A stretch of 64,000 nt of DNA from Paenibacillus sp. FSL H3-0469 (GTDB taxonomy: Bacteria > Bacillota > Bacilli > Paenibacillales > Paenibacillaceae): assembly GCF_038051945.1 (NCBI RefSeq), contig NZ_CP150302.1:7626001-7690000 (forward strand), in the 5' to 3' direction. This document shows, piece after piece, positions 8,259 to 17,085 of this stretch. The translations under genes were made by a program, and so were the position numbers. The notes below the pieces were generated by a model. The model ran no database searches, had not been told where the DNA came from, and saw only the letters and a list, made by a program, of their open reading frames with translations. How positions within the stretch are numbered: the stretch's first letter is position 1; each line of letters starts with the position of its first letter.

Positions 8259-9341
8259 CTACCCGTTCTCTGCAAAAGGGCGGCCAACGCGCGCTTTTCC
8301 CGCACCGTTCCCGCTTAAAAAGGCGGCAGCCGTCCGCTCCAGGGTTTTAACACTGTTCTCCCAGGTCCATGATTTTGAATCGGCCTCACCGCGCGCGGCG
8401 AGCCGGCTCCGGAGTACGGAATCTTGAATAAGCCGCATCACATCCGCCGCAAGCCGGTTCTCATACCGGTAGGACAACAGGCAATTCTCCTCATGGCGGG
8501 CATACTCCAGATTTCCTCCCGAATAGACCGAGACTAACGCAGCCCCGCAGCGCATCGCTTCAAGTCCTGGCAATGAACCGGTGTCAAAAATACTAGAGCT
8601 GACAAAAATATCAGCACCGTTATAGTGATAGCATAGCTCCTCGTCATTGAGCGGGGTGAAGAAGCGGTATTTGCCGCTGTCCATCATTCTTCTCAGGGAT
8701 TCGGAACTGAAGCATTCATCCGGCGGACTGATGAAATTGATATTGACCCACGGGAAATGCTGCTTCACGATATCCAGCTGATTCACCAGATAATCCTGCT
8801 CGCGGTGCCAGGAGAACCCGTTCTCCACCTTGCGCAGGATCGCTGTTATGTTCAGCGGCTCCTGAAGCTCCTTGCGGATATTCATGTTTCGGAATGAAGC
8901 GCTGATCCCTACCGGCACAATGCTTCCGCTGATTCCGTGGCCCAGTCTAATCAACTCCTGCTGCCATTTCGAGAGGACAATCAGCTTATCGGTAATGTTA
9001 TAGGAGGGGAAGGAGACCTCGTTCTCTGGCAGAAACAGCGGTTCATAACACAGAGAGAGGCGGATATGCATGCCCTTGCCGTTCAAGCTGGCTGCCTGTG
9101 AGACAGGAACCGTAGTGTAGAAGTTGGAGACGATGATATCGCTGACCGGGAAATCGGATTCACGAAGCAGTGTGTAGTCGGTAATCAGCAGAGTGGAATG
9201 GACGTCATAGGAAACATCCCCTCCCAGCGGCATGACAATTACAACCTGGTGGCCCCGGGCCGTAAGACCGTTCGTAAGCTCCACGAGCATGCGTTGCGCC
9301 CCGCCATGGCATAAGGTAAGAATGGGGAAAGTGAACCGCAT
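8259..9341 (-). CDS. Family 4 (GT-B) glycosyltransferase
   Basis: 360 residues. The N-terminal Rossmann half begins MRFTFPILTLCHGGAQRMLV, with the GGAxR acceptor-site loop usual in GT4 enzymes. The C-terminal half carries the donor-binding region ADIFVSSSIFDTGSLPGLEA with the closing Glu of the EX7E-type motif replaced around GLEAMRCG. Start: ATG 9341 after GAAAGGAAGGGATCACAG; the in-frame extension to 9380 lacks a better site. Likely adds a sugar to a surface polysaccharide or glycoprotein together with the neighbouring GT2. Confidence 0.85.
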   Translation of the reverse strand: MRFTFPILTLCHGGAQRMLVELTNGLTARGHQVVIVMPLGGDVSYDVHSTLLITDYTLLRESDFPVSDIIVSNFYTTVPVSQAASLNGKGMHIRLSLCYEPLFLPENEVSFPSYNITDKLIVLSKWQQELIRLGHGISGSIVPVGISASFRNMNIRKELQEPLNITAILRKVENGFSWHREQDYLVNQLDIVKQHFPWVNINFISPPDECFSSESLRRMMDSGKYRFFTPLNDEELCYHYNGADIFVSSSIFDTGSLPGLEAMRCGAALVSVYSGGNLEYARHEENCLLSYRYENRLAADVMRLIQDSVLRSRLAARGEADSKSWTWENSVKTLERTAAAFLSGNGAGKARVGRPFAENG

Positions 9342-9415
9342 CTGTGATCCCTTCCTTTCTGCACAATCGCCCTGCAACAATGCGATAGGTATACTATTTT
9401 ATTCAGTGAAAAGCG

Positions 9416-9440
9416 AAAAGTACCGCTAAGCGGTACTTTT
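9416..9440 (-). terminator. Intrinsic terminator of the isomerase-like gene
   Basis: Perfect inverted repeat AAAAGTACCGC / GCGGTACTTTT with a 3-base loop, 28 bases past the stop of the minus-strand gene, followed by TTTTC on that strand. Confidence 0.8.
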
Positions 9441-9467
9441 GGAGGAAATGGGGCTATGACCGGATGA

Positions 9468-10307
9468 TCAGGAATTGCGCAGGCTGCGCAGCAGGTTCAC
9501 GGAGTCTTGGATCTCCAGGCTAGTGACATCCTCGAGCGAGACATCGATCATCGGCTTATGCGCCTCAAGCTTGTCCAGGAACTCAGCGGTGTGGAACAGC
9601 CCGGCTCCGGGAGCGCCGTGACGAATGCGTCCGCCGTCCTCATAGATTCCTTTGAGATGGGCGAGGATGATCCGGTCGCCGAACAGGCTGAAGGATTGGT
9701 CGACGATCTCATCCTGAAGATGAACCTCTTGACCGATCAGGTTGCACGGATCGAATACGACACCGATGGAGCTGGAGGGCACCTCATCGAGGATTCGCCG
9801 CATTTTGGCAGGAGAGGACAGGGTATGGGTGCTGACGCCTTCAAGTCCTAAGAATACGCCCCACTTCTCCGCTTCCTCCGCCAGTTCCTCGACCGTTGCC
9901 TTAAGGGCATCCCAGCCTAGCTCCTCATAGCGGTAAGGGTCGAGCTCCTGGAAGGTCGTGAGTGCTCCCGTCTCCGTGGCGACCATAGGGGCACCGAACA
10001 GGCGGGCATAGCGCAGATGCTCCTTGAAGCGGTCAATCTCCGCCCGGCGGACCGCAGGATCGGGGTGAATCGGATTGATGTAGCAGCCAAGCACGCCGAT
10101 GCGGATGCCGGCCTTGTCGAATTGCTCGGCGATATAGGAAGCGAGTCCGGGACTCAGCTTGCCCGGGGAGAGGTCGATATCCTGTATGGCCTTGGACAGA
10201 GCGAGCTGTACGAAATCAATATTGTAGGTCTGAAGAGCGGCAGTCAATTCCTTCAGCGGCAGGCAGCCGGCCGTGTGCGCTAACGTTCCGTAACGAATAA
10301 TAAACAA
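9468..10307 (-). CDS. Sugar phosphate isomerase/epimerase family TIM barrel
   Basis: About 279 residues of the AP-endonuclease-2/xylose-isomerase-like barrel. Metal-ligand positions are suggested by FLGLEGVSTH, GVVFDPCNLIG, ILAHLKGI and DVSLEDV. Proteins of this type isomerise or epimerise sugars and polyols. The start is odd: the only in-frame canonical codon is TTG 10307, which directly abuts the AAAGGAG ribosome site (10308-10314) with no spacer, whereas ATT codons lie 6 and 9 bases beyond. It is divergent from an AXE1-type esterase and may act with it on plant-cell-wall sugars. Confidence 0.82.
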   Translation of the reverse strand: MFIIRYGTLAHTAGCLPLKELTAALQTYNIDFVQLALSKAIQDIDLSPGKLSPGLASYIAEQFDKAGIRIGVLGCYINPIHPDPAVRRAEIDRFKEHLRYARLFGAPMVATETGALTTFQELDPYRYEELGWDALKATVEELAEEAEKWGVFLGLEGVSTHTLSSPAKMRRILDEVPSSSIGVVFDPCNLIGQEVHLQDEIVDQSFSLFGDRIILAHLKGIYEDGGRIRHGAPGAGLFHTAEFLDKLEAHKPMIDVSLEDVTSLEIQDSVNLLRSLRNS

Positions 10308-10404
10308 CTCCTTTGGAATTCTATCAATTTATAACTATAATATTAATGACGCTTACATAGACATGCAAGGTTAAAGAGTGCATGCAACAACAGGAGGAAT
10401 TGAA

Positions 10405-11367
10405 ATGAATGCAATAGAAGCACGTAAGCAAGAGCTGGAGAAGTGCCGTCCGGAGCCTACTCTGGACCGGGAGACGATTGATGAATTTTGGAATGATCTG
10501 CTCGCAGAAGATGAGGAGCAGCCGCTGGAGGTGACCCTCACCCCTGAAGAGACCCCGTATCCGGGTATGAAGGTGAGTAAGGTTAGCTACATGAGCTATG
10601 GGGAGACTACGATCAATGCCTGGTATATCCAGTCTGCTGTTGATACAGAGGACACGGGAGACCGGCCGTGTATTGTGACCTTTCCAGGGTACACCGGAGA
10701 CCGGGGATATCCCGAACGTTACGCACATTTCTTGCTGCTTGGATACACTGTCCTGGCTGTAGATGTACGCGGACAGCTTGGCGAGACCGGTAATCTGCTG
10801 CCGCAGGAGCACGGGATTGTCAGAGGCTGGATTACCCAGGGGCTGCTGGAGAAGGAGCAATCCTATTATCTGGCGTTAGCTATCGATACGGTCCGGGCTA
10901 TCGAGACGGCAGCGCAGCTGCCCGGGGTTGATCCGGCACGTATTGCAATTAATGGAGCCAGCCAGGGCGGAGGTATCGCGCTCTTGGCAGGGGCGCTCAG
11001 CCGCCGCGTGGCTGCGGTAGCCGCAGACATTCCTAACTTGTGCCGGCTGGATTTCGGAGTGCTGAATTCCACCAGCTCACTCACTGAGATTGCGGATTAC
11101 CTGAAGCGCTATCCCGAGCACCTTGAGCGTGTGCTGGGAAATCTGGCCTTTTTCGACATCGTTAATTTGGCGCACCGTTTCACCGTCCCTGTTCAGATGT
11201 CCGTAGGCTGGAAGGATACAGTATGTATGCCGGAGACGATCTATGCCGCTTATAACCGGATAGAGTCGCCTAAGGAGATTAAGGATTATCCGTTCTCCGG
11301 GCATGAGGTGAGCGAATTCCAGCGCAGACAGACGGCACTGTTCTTCCAGGAACATCTGGGCTCCTGA
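10405..11367 (+). CDS. Acetylxylan esterase / cephalosporin-C deacetylase family hydrolase
   Basis: 320 residues, the usual length of the AXE1 (carbohydrate esterase 7) family, cytoplasmic. The alpha/beta-hydrolase triad is visible: Ser186 in NGASQGGG, Asp271 in VGWKDTVC and His300 in FSGHEVS. The RGQ motif (about 122-124, DVRGQLG) is characteristic of CE7. Expected to deacetylate imported xylo-oligosaccharides. ATG 10405 follows AGGAGGAATTGAA. The region shared with the divergent isomerase-like gene holds both promoters. Confidence 0.9.
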   Translation: MNAIEARKQELEKCRPEPTLDRETIDEFWNDLLAEDEEQPLEVTLTPEETPYPGMKVSKVSYMSYGETTINAWYIQSAVDTEDTGDRPCIVTFPGYTGDRGYPERYAHFLLLGYTVLAVDVRGQLGETGNLLPQEHGIVRGWITQGLLEKEQSYYLALAIDTVRAIETAAQLPGVDPARIAINGASQGGGIALLAGALSRRVAAVAADIPNLCRLDFGVLNSTSSLTEIADYLKRYPEHLERVLGNLAFFDIVNLAHRFTVPVQMSVGWKDTVCMPETIYAAYNRIESPKEIKDYPFSGHEVSEFQRRQTALFFQEHLGS

Positions 11368-11478
11368 GTGAATTGTTCTAACCCACAGTGATTAGCAGTA
11401 AGGGAATGGTGTGAAGATATAGTAAGGGTTGTCGCGAGGCCATGAATAGGCAGTCTAATCACCGGGAGGGAATTACGG

Positions 11479-11850
11479 ATGGATAATCAGACAGGTAAGC
11501 TGCCGGCAGGAGTATTGGTGGAGAGCTTTGAGTATGACAAGAAGAATGAGGAGCTTGTGAAAAAGAGCTTCTGGAGCAAAACCCGGAAAGCCGCCGGTAA
11601 AATCCCCTTCACCAGAGAAGCGATAGCCATGTACTACTGTGCTATGGATGCCAAAACACCGTTATGGGCGAAAGGGATTGCCTTTGGCGCGCTGGCTTAT
11701 TTCATTTCCCCGATCGATGCCATTCCCGATGCGCTAATCGGCCTGGGCTTCACAGACGATGCTGCTGTCATGGCTGCGGGCATCCGGGCCATTGCCGGAC
11801 AGGTCAAGGAGGAGCATAAACAGAAGGCGGAGGAGTTCTTCGAGGATTAA
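11479..11850 (+). CDS. DUF1232 (YkvA-like) protein
   Basis: 123 residues. The DUF1232 core is KTPLWAKGIAFGALAYFISP followed by IDAIPDALIGLGFTDDAAVM; the family is short and membrane associated with unknown function. The N-terminal ~40 residues are charged. ATG 11479 follows GGGAGGGAATTACGG. Monocistronic with its own terminator. Confidence 0.85.
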   Translation: MDNQTGKLPAGVLVESFEYDKKNEELVKKSFWSKTRKAAGKIPFTREAIAMYYCAMDAKTPLWAKGIAFGALAYFISPIDAIPDALIGLGFTDDAAVMAAGIRAIAGQVKEEHKQKAEEFFED

Positions 11851-11871
11851 AAATAGCCTGGAAGACAGCGA

Positions 11872-11898
11872 AGGGATGCAGCGGGTGGCTGCATCCCT
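11872..11898 (+). terminator. Intrinsic terminator
   Basis: Perfect 11-bp stem AGGGATGCAGC / GCTGCATCCCT with a 5-base loop and ATTTTG after it, between the DUF1232 gene and the convergent HxlR gene. Confidence 0.85.
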
Positions 11899-11914
11899 AT
11901 TTTGCTATGCCCCG

Positions 11915-12304
11915 TTACACTCCGGTGTCTATAGCCGGACTCTCAGAGATCTGCTGCTTCGCCTGATACTCCAGACCCCAATCTCTCATCAGCTTGATGA
12001 TCGGAATCAGAGACCGGCCGAATTCGGTCAAAGAGTATTCGACCTTCGGCGGCACCTGATGATAGACCTCACGGTGTACAACGCCATCCTCCTCCAGCTC
12101 GCGGAGCTGCAGGGTCAGCATGCGCTGGGTGATGCCGGGGCAGATGCGGCGGAATTCATTGAACCGGACTGTGGAATCCATCATATGGTACAAGAGTACC
12201 CCCTTCCATTTGCCGCCGATGACATCGAGGGTGAATTCTACAGGACAAGCAAAGGCATTGCCATCAGGGCAGGTGCCGAAACCGCCTTTACGGTCGCGCA
12301 TCAC
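11915..12304 (-). CDS. HxlR family winged-helix regulator
   Basis: 129 residues. The HxlR signature is clear: CPVEFTLDVIGGKWKGVLLY, then RFNEFRRICPGITQRMLTLQ and the wing REVYHQVPPKVEYSLTEFG. These dimeric regulators often respond to electrophiles or quinones. The start is GTG 12304 (8 bases from AAGGAG) or the adjoining ATG 12301. It is divergent from a nitroreductase with 147 bases between, the usual arrangement in which HxlR represses or activates the reductase. Confidence 0.9.
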   Translation of the reverse strand: MMRDRKGGFGTCPDGNAFACPVEFTLDVIGGKWKGVLLYHMMDSTVRFNEFRRICPGITQRMLTLQLRELEEDGVVHREVYHQVPPKVEYSLTEFGRSLIPIIKLMRDWGLEYQAKQQISESPAIDTGV

Positions 12305-12451
12305 TGAACACGCTCCTTAGTATCATTTTGTATACTACATCACAAAAATGTGCGTACTTCTAAATGTGTTGTATATCCATTACTATAAGCATGGGAACAG
12401 GAAAACGTCAATTCCTTATCATGAACGGTAGACAGAAAGGGAGTATGGAGG

Positions 12452-13138
12452 ATGGAGAACACAAGCACAGTTAGTGAAATGACGAAAGAGCAGATTTTGG
12501 CGGCCTATGAGTATAGACATGCGACCAAAGAATTCGACAGCAGCAGAAAGATCAGCGGGGAGGATTTCGGCTTCATTCTGGAGACGGGACGTATGTCACC
12601 GAGTTCGTTCGGGTTCGAGCCCTGGAAGTTTGTCGTTGTCCAGAACCCGGAGCTCCGGCAAAAGCTGCTGCCATACGCCTGGGGCGCCCAGAAGCAGCTT
12701 CCGACCGCAAGCCATTTCGTGCTTATTCTGGCCAGACAGCCGCGTGATCTGGCAGCTGACTCAGAATATATTCAGAGTATGATGTCGGAGGTGCAGAAGC
12801 TGCCGGTTGAGATTGCAGAGGGCAAGCAGCGGGTCTACGGCGCATTCCTGAAAAACGATTTCGGCCTGGCTGGCAATGAGCGGGCGATCTTCGAGTGGGG
12901 GGCGCGTCAGACGTATCTGCCCCTTGGCAATATGATGACCGCAGCGGCGCTGATCGGCATCGATTCCTGTCCGGTTGAAGGCTTCGATAAGCAGAAGATG
13001 GAGCAGCTTCTGGCCGACGAGGGAATTATGGACCCTGAACATTTCGGACTGGCCTGCATGGTAGCCTTCGGCTACCGCACCGGCGAGCCGCGTACCAAGA
13101 CCCGGCGGACCGCTTCCCAGGTGATAGAGTGGATCTAA
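12452..13138 (+). CDS. NAD(P)H-dependent nitroreductase family oxidoreductase
   Basis: 228 residues. FMN-binding motifs include YEYRHATKEFD near the N-terminus (R-x-S/T-type phosphate contact), RMSPSSFGFEPWKFVVV and EWGARQTYLPLGNMMTAAAL; PVEGFD follows. NfsB-like FMN enzymes reduce nitro compounds or quinones. ATG 12452 with AAAGGGAG 10 bases upstream. Probably under the divergent HxlR regulator. A terminator follows at 13181. Confidence 0.9.
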   Translation: MENTSTVSEMTKEQILAAYEYRHATKEFDSSRKISGEDFGFILETGRMSPSSFGFEPWKFVVVQNPELRQKLLPYAWGAQKQLPTASHFVLILARQPRDLAADSEYIQSMMSEVQKLPVEIAEGKQRVYGAFLKNDFGLAGNERAIFEWGARQTYLPLGNMMTAAALIGIDSCPVEGFDKQKMEQLLADEGIMDPEHFGLACMVAFGYRTGEPRTKTRRTASQVIEWI

Positions 13139-13180
13139 GGGCGGCGTCATCAGCGGGCAGGAGAATCTGCTGAGAATCTA

Positions 13181-13223
13181 AAAAGAAACGGGTGCAGCCC
13201 TCAAGGCAGCATCCGTTTCTTTT
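13181..13223 (+). terminator. Intrinsic terminator
   Basis: Stem AAAAGAAACGGGTGC / GCATCCGTTTCTTTT (one G-U pair), T-tract included, after the nitroreductase. Confidence 0.85.
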
Positions 13224-13300
13224 TGCAATTTGGAGGACCTGCGGCAGTTCCTGCTTCCGCATCCACCGTAATGAAAATACATAGAAGAGTCGAAAACTTA

Positions 13301-13330
13301 TTGAAAATTTACTGAAAATTCTGCTACTCT
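13301..13330 (+). promoter_or_regulatory. Predicted sigma-A promoter of the lrgAB-like pair, with phased TGAAAA repeats
   Basis: TTGAAA (13301-13306), an 18-base spacer and TACTCT (13325-13330). TGAAAA/CGAAAA hexamers recur at 13272, 13291, 13302 and 13313; the last three are 11 bases apart, one helical turn, and could bind an activator. Confidence 0.5.
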
Positions 13331-13402
13331 TAGGAAGTCAGCCTGCTGCCGGAAAGAGGCTGTTTATGATCGTCATTTCAAGATTGAAGGGATTCCTGCA
13401 TT

Positions 13403-13819
13403 ATGAAAATCATCCGCATTATCGCCGAGGTCTGCTTGCTGTATGTGTTCTTCCTGGCCGGAGACTATTTGCAAGAGCTGCTTCATTTGCCGATTCCAGG
13501 CAGTATCGTGGGACTGTTGCTGCTGTTCGTTCTGCTGCTGCTGAAGATTGTGCCGGTGAAGCTGATCGAGAACGGCTCGTCCTTTATACTGGCTTATCTG
13601 CCCATGTTCTTCATCCCCGCCACCGCAGGCATTATGAACCATCTGGATATCTTCAGCGGAAGAGGGCTGCTCCTGATCGGCATTCTTGTCATCAGCAGTG
13701 TGCTGACCATGGTTGTCACAGCACATTCCAGCCAGTGGATTGCCGCCCGCAGCGTCAAACGCTTAACACGCCGGACGTACCGTGCCCGTAATCTCCACGG
13801 GAAGGGGAAGGAAGCATGA
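13403..13819 (+). CDS. CidA/LrgA family holin-like protein
   Basis: 138 residues with four predicted membrane segments (VCLLYVFFLAGDYL, SIVGLLLLFVLLLLKIV, AYLPMFFIPATAGIM, LLIGILVISSVLTMVVTAH). PIPGSIVGLLLLF and FFIPATAGIM are CidA/LrgA signatures. Such proteins modulate murein hydrolase activity, cell death or pyruvate/acetate transport. ATG 13403 has a weak AAGGGA site. It overlaps the LrgB-like gene by four bases. Confidence 0.9.
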   Translation: MKIIRIIAEVCLLYVFFLAGDYLQELLHLPIPGSIVGLLLLFVLLLLKIVPVKLIENGSSFILAYLPMFFIPATAGIMNHLDIFSGRGLLLIGILVISSVLTMVVTAHSSQWIAARSVKRLTRRTYRARNLHGKGKEA

Positions 13820-14505
13820 GAATTCTGCTGGCCATTGGTTTCGTGCTGATGAACGTTGTGATCTATCTCTTCATGTCCATGCTGTACAAACGCTACCGTC
13901 TTCCTGTCCTCCTGCCCGCGCTGACCGCAACGTTTACGGTTGTTGTTCTGCTCATGGGCTTCCATATCTCTTATGAGACTTATATGATCGGTGGCGACTG
14001 GATTAACCGCCTGCTGGGACCAGCCGTAGTGTCGCTGGCCTATCCCTTATACAAACAGCGGCATGTGCTGTGGAAGAACCTCCCCGCCATTCTCGGCGGA
14101 ACAGTCACCGGACTTATGGTCGGAATGTTCAGCGGACTGCTGATGGCAGCCGGACTCGGCTTCTCCAAGCTGTATGTGCTGTCCATTCTGCCCAAGTCGA
14201 TTACCACCGCTGTAGCGATCCAGATCTCCAGCAATCTCGGCGGAGATTCATCGCTGACCTCCGTCTTCGTGATGGTTGCCGGCTTCACCGGCGCGATTGG
14301 CGGCCCCTATATCATCAAGCTGTTCAGAATCCGCAGCGAGTCGGGGATCGGCATTGGCCTGGGCACAGCTTCCCATGCTCTCGGCACAGCCAAGGCGCTG
14401 GAATACGGCGAAGAGTCGGTGTCCATGAGCTCTGTAGCCATGACCGTATGCGCGATTGTCGGCTCCATTGCCGGACCGCTAGTCGCCTGGATCATGTACC
14501 ATTAA
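13816..14505 (+). CDS. CidB/LrgB family membrane protein
   Basis: 229 residues, about six membrane segments. Family motifs: LPKSITTAVAIQIS, VMVAGFTGAIGGPYIIKLF and GLGTASHALGTAKALE. Partner of the LrgA-like protein encoded just upstream; the ATGA overlap (13816-13819) implies translational coupling. It is convergent with the GH51 gene with only 19 bases between stops. Confidence 0.92.
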   Translation: MRILLAIGFVLMNVVIYLFMSMLYKRYRLPVLLPALTATFTVVVLLMGFHISYETYMIGGDWINRLLGPAVVSLAYPLYKQRHVLWKNLPAILGGTVTGLMVGMFSGLLMAAGLGFSKLYVLSILPKSITTAVAIQISSNLGGDSSLTSVFVMVAGFTGAIGGPYIIKLFRIRSESGIGIGLGTASHALGTAKALEYGEESVSMSSVAMTVCAIVGSIAGPLVAWIMYH

Positions 14506-14524
14506 GCTTGCAGTGCTTCAGTAA

Positions 14525-16033
14525 TCAGCCGTTCACGCGCAGCCGGATCACATTCCAGGAAGCAGCCGGAAGCATTGCACTCACCCGGCCGCCGTCTGCG
14601 GCTGCCGTTCCCCGGTTGTGCGGAAGCACATTCGACGGGTTGGAGCGGGTATTGGCCGCCTGAAGATCCTCATGCTCAAGAACCGTGTGCTGAATAACCT
14701 CTACAGCGCCGAAGCTCCGCAGATCAACCGCCAGCTCCATGCCTTCGCTCAGATGGCGGTTCACTGCAAACACAGTTACCTCGTTCAGCTCCTCATTATA
14801 TACACTGACCGCTTCCAGATAAGGAACGTCGGTGAAATCCTTGGAGTCATATTTCGCACTTGTAATCAACGGGTGAAGCACTGTTCCCCGGCCGTAGATG
14901 GAGGCATGCATGTAAGGATAATAAGTGGTCTGCAGCCAGAGCGGTCCGCCGTCCTCCGTCATAATCGGTGCAATGACATTAATGAGCTGGGCGATACAAG
15001 CCATCTTGACCCGGTCTGCATGCTTGAGCAGGCTGATCAGGCAGCAGCCCACCACCAGCGCATCCTCCAGGGTATAGACATCCTCGAATTCAGGCGGTGC
15101 AATCTGCCAGTGCTGCTCAGCACGGCTAGAGCCCTGCGACTTCCACACATTCCATTCATCAAGGGAGAGGTAAATCTTTTTCTTGCTTTTCTTCTTAGCC
15201 TTGATATAATCACATACTGCTGCTACGCTGTCGATGAACTGATCCATATCGAGCGATTGGGCCAGGAAGTTCGCTGTATCTCCATCATTGTTATTGTAGT
15301 AGGTGTGCAGCGATAGGAAATCTACATTATCGTAGGTGAGATCCAGAACTGTAGCTTCCCATTCGGCAAAAGTACTCATATTGCTGCCCGAGCTGCCGCA
15401 GGCGACAAGCTCCAGGGAAGGGTCTACCCAGCGCATCGCTTTAGCGGTCTCATTGGCGAGTCTTCCGTATTCGACTGCAGTTTTGGCTCCAATCTGCCAA
15501 GGACCGTCCATTTCATTGCCCAGACACCAGGTGCGGAAATTGTGCGGAGTCTTGTAGCCATGGGAGATCCGCAGGTCGCTCCAGTAAGAGCCGGAGGGAT
15601 GGTTGCAATACTCGACCAGATTTCTTGCAGCGTCGATCCCGCGGGTGCCGAGGTTCACTGCCATCATCACTTCGGAGCCGGCCAGCTTGGCCCAATCGGC
15701 GAATTCATTTGTACCTACCTGATTAGTCTCTGTAACCCACCAGGCAAGTTCAAGAGAGCGCTTCCGTTCTTCTTTGGGTCCGACGCCGTCTTCCCAGTTA
15801 TAGCCGGATACGAAGTTGCCTCCCGGATAACGGATGATTGGTACGCGTAGTGCCTTAATGGCCTCAAGGGCATCACCGCGGAATCCGTTCGCATCAGCGG
15901 TAGGATGTCCAGGCTCATAGATTCCGCCATACACGGCCCGGCCCAAATGTTCAATGAAGGAACCATACAGCCTTGGATCTACCTCGGCCAGCTTGAAGTC
16001 TTTGTCGACAATCATCTTGGATTGAATGCTCAT
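14525..16033 (-). CDS. abfA: GH51 alpha-L-arabinofuranosidase
   Basis: 502 residues, the normal size for bacterial GH51. The acid/base Glu174 lies in WCLGNEMDGPW and the nucleophile Glu293 in LSLDEWNVW, almost the same numbering as characterised Bacillales enzymes. RYPGGNFVSGYNWEDGVGP is the substrate-pocket signature. Cytoplasmic: releases arabinose from imported arabino-oligosaccharides. Start ATG 16033 after AAAGGAGCTTCAAACT. It is divergent from an ArsR-type regulator across 149 bases that contain several TTAATT-like repeats. Confidence 0.95.
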   Translation of the reverse strand: MSIQSKMIVDKDFKLAEVDPRLYGSFIEHLGRAVYGGIYEPGHPTADANGFRGDALEAIKALRVPIIRYPGGNFVSGYNWEDGVGPKEERKRSLELAWWVTETNQVGTNEFADWAKLAGSEVMMAVNLGTRGIDAARNLVEYCNHPSGSYWSDLRISHGYKTPHNFRTWCLGNEMDGPWQIGAKTAVEYGRLANETAKAMRWVDPSLELVACGSSGSNMSTFAEWEATVLDLTYDNVDFLSLHTYYNNNDGDTANFLAQSLDMDQFIDSVAAVCDYIKAKKKSKKKIYLSLDEWNVWKSQGSSRAEQHWQIAPPEFEDVYTLEDALVVGCCLISLLKHADRVKMACIAQLINVIAPIMTEDGGPLWLQTTYYPYMHASIYGRGTVLHPLITSAKYDSKDFTDVPYLEAVSVYNEELNEVTVFAVNRHLSEGMELAVDLRSFGAVEVIQHTVLEHEDLQAANTRSNPSNVLPHNRGTAAADGGRVSAMLPAASWNVIRLRVNG

Positions 16034-16182
16034 AGTTTGAAGCTCCTTTGTGTTAGATTAATGAAATAGCTAATCGTTCAAGCCCGTTTATGATTACATG
16101 ATACGAATTACGGGGTATACTAAGCAATAATTAATTTCAGGATTAACATAATAACTAATTCAAAGAGCGCGGAGGGCTACCG

Positions 16183-17085
16183 ATGTATTTAACCACAGAT
16201 TCCGAATCGCTGAAGGTCTATGAAGCACTTGCCAGCGAAGTGCGGCTGCGGATCATCGATCTGCTTAGCAACGAGGAGATGCATATCAAGGAGATTGCAG
16301 CCCGGCTGTATCTCAGCAGTGCCATTGTCAGCTCGCATGTAGCGAAGCTGCAGAAGGCGGGCATCGTCAGCTCCCAGATGAAGCGGATCGATGGGGGGAC
16401 TTATAAATTCTGCTCACTTTCTGCGAATTTCTTGCAGATTAAATTATCCGGGGCCAAAGGAATCGCCCGCAAGGTGGTCGAGGTCTCTGTGCCTGTCGGG
16501 CATTACACCGATCTGGAAGCCTCACCGACCTGCGGCATTGCCACCACCGAGAAGCTGATCGGGTATTATGACGACCCGCGTTATTTCCTGGACCCGCAGC
16601 GGGTGGATGCCGGCATACTCTGGTTCGCCAAGGGATACGCGGAATATAAGGTTCCGAATTATCTGTTCATGGATCAGACGGTGCAGGAGATTGAGATATC
16701 CATGGAGATCGGCTCGGAGGCGCCGAGTGTAAACGAGAAGTGGCCTTCGGATATCTCTTTTATGATGAATGGCATTTCACTTGGCAAATGGACCAGTCCC
16801 GGTGACTTCGGCGTAATGAGAGGCCGGCTGACCCCTGCCTGGTGGAAATCGGATGTGAACCAGTACGGGCTGCTGAAGGTGCTCAGAATTAATGCAGGAG
16901 GAACTTATATAGACGGCCAGCAGATATCGGCAGTTACCATTGATCAGGTGGGCTGGCAGCAGGATCAGTGGAGCTTCAGGTTCACGGCAGAAGACACCAC
17001 CCGAAGGCGGGGCGGCTTAACGTTATTCGGGCGCGGCTTCGGGAATTATGAGCAGGATATTGTGTTTCGTGTGTATTATGAGTAA
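16183..17085 (+). CDS. ArsR-type winged-helix regulator with large C-terminal domain
   Basis: 300 residues. Residues 1-85 form an ArsR-like winged helix (SEVRLRIIDLLSNEEMHIKE, YLSSAIVSSHVAKLQKAGIV). Residues ~100-300 are a separate domain with CGIATTEKLIGYYDDPRYFLDP and many Trp and aromatic residues (WTSPGDFGVMRGRLTPAWWK), which looks beta-rich and suited to ligand binding. ArsR proteins are normally near 100 residues, so this is three times the usual size. ATG 16183 follows GGAGGG. Divergent from abfA, so it most likely controls arabinose-polymer use; ligand unknown. Confidence 0.82.
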   Translation: MYLTTDSESLKVYEALASEVRLRIIDLLSNEEMHIKEIAARLYLSSAIVSSHVAKLQKAGIVSSQMKRIDGGTYKFCSLSANFLQIKLSGAKGIARKVVEVSVPVGHYTDLEASPTCGIATTEKLIGYYDDPRYFLDPQRVDAGILWFAKGYAEYKVPNYLFMDQTVQEIEISMEIGSEAPSVNEKWPSDISFMMNGISLGKWTSPGDFGVMRGRLTPAWWKSDVNQYGLLKVLRINAGGTYIDGQQISAVTIDQVGWQQDQWSFRFTAEDTTRRRGGLTLFGRGFGNYEQDIVFRVYYE

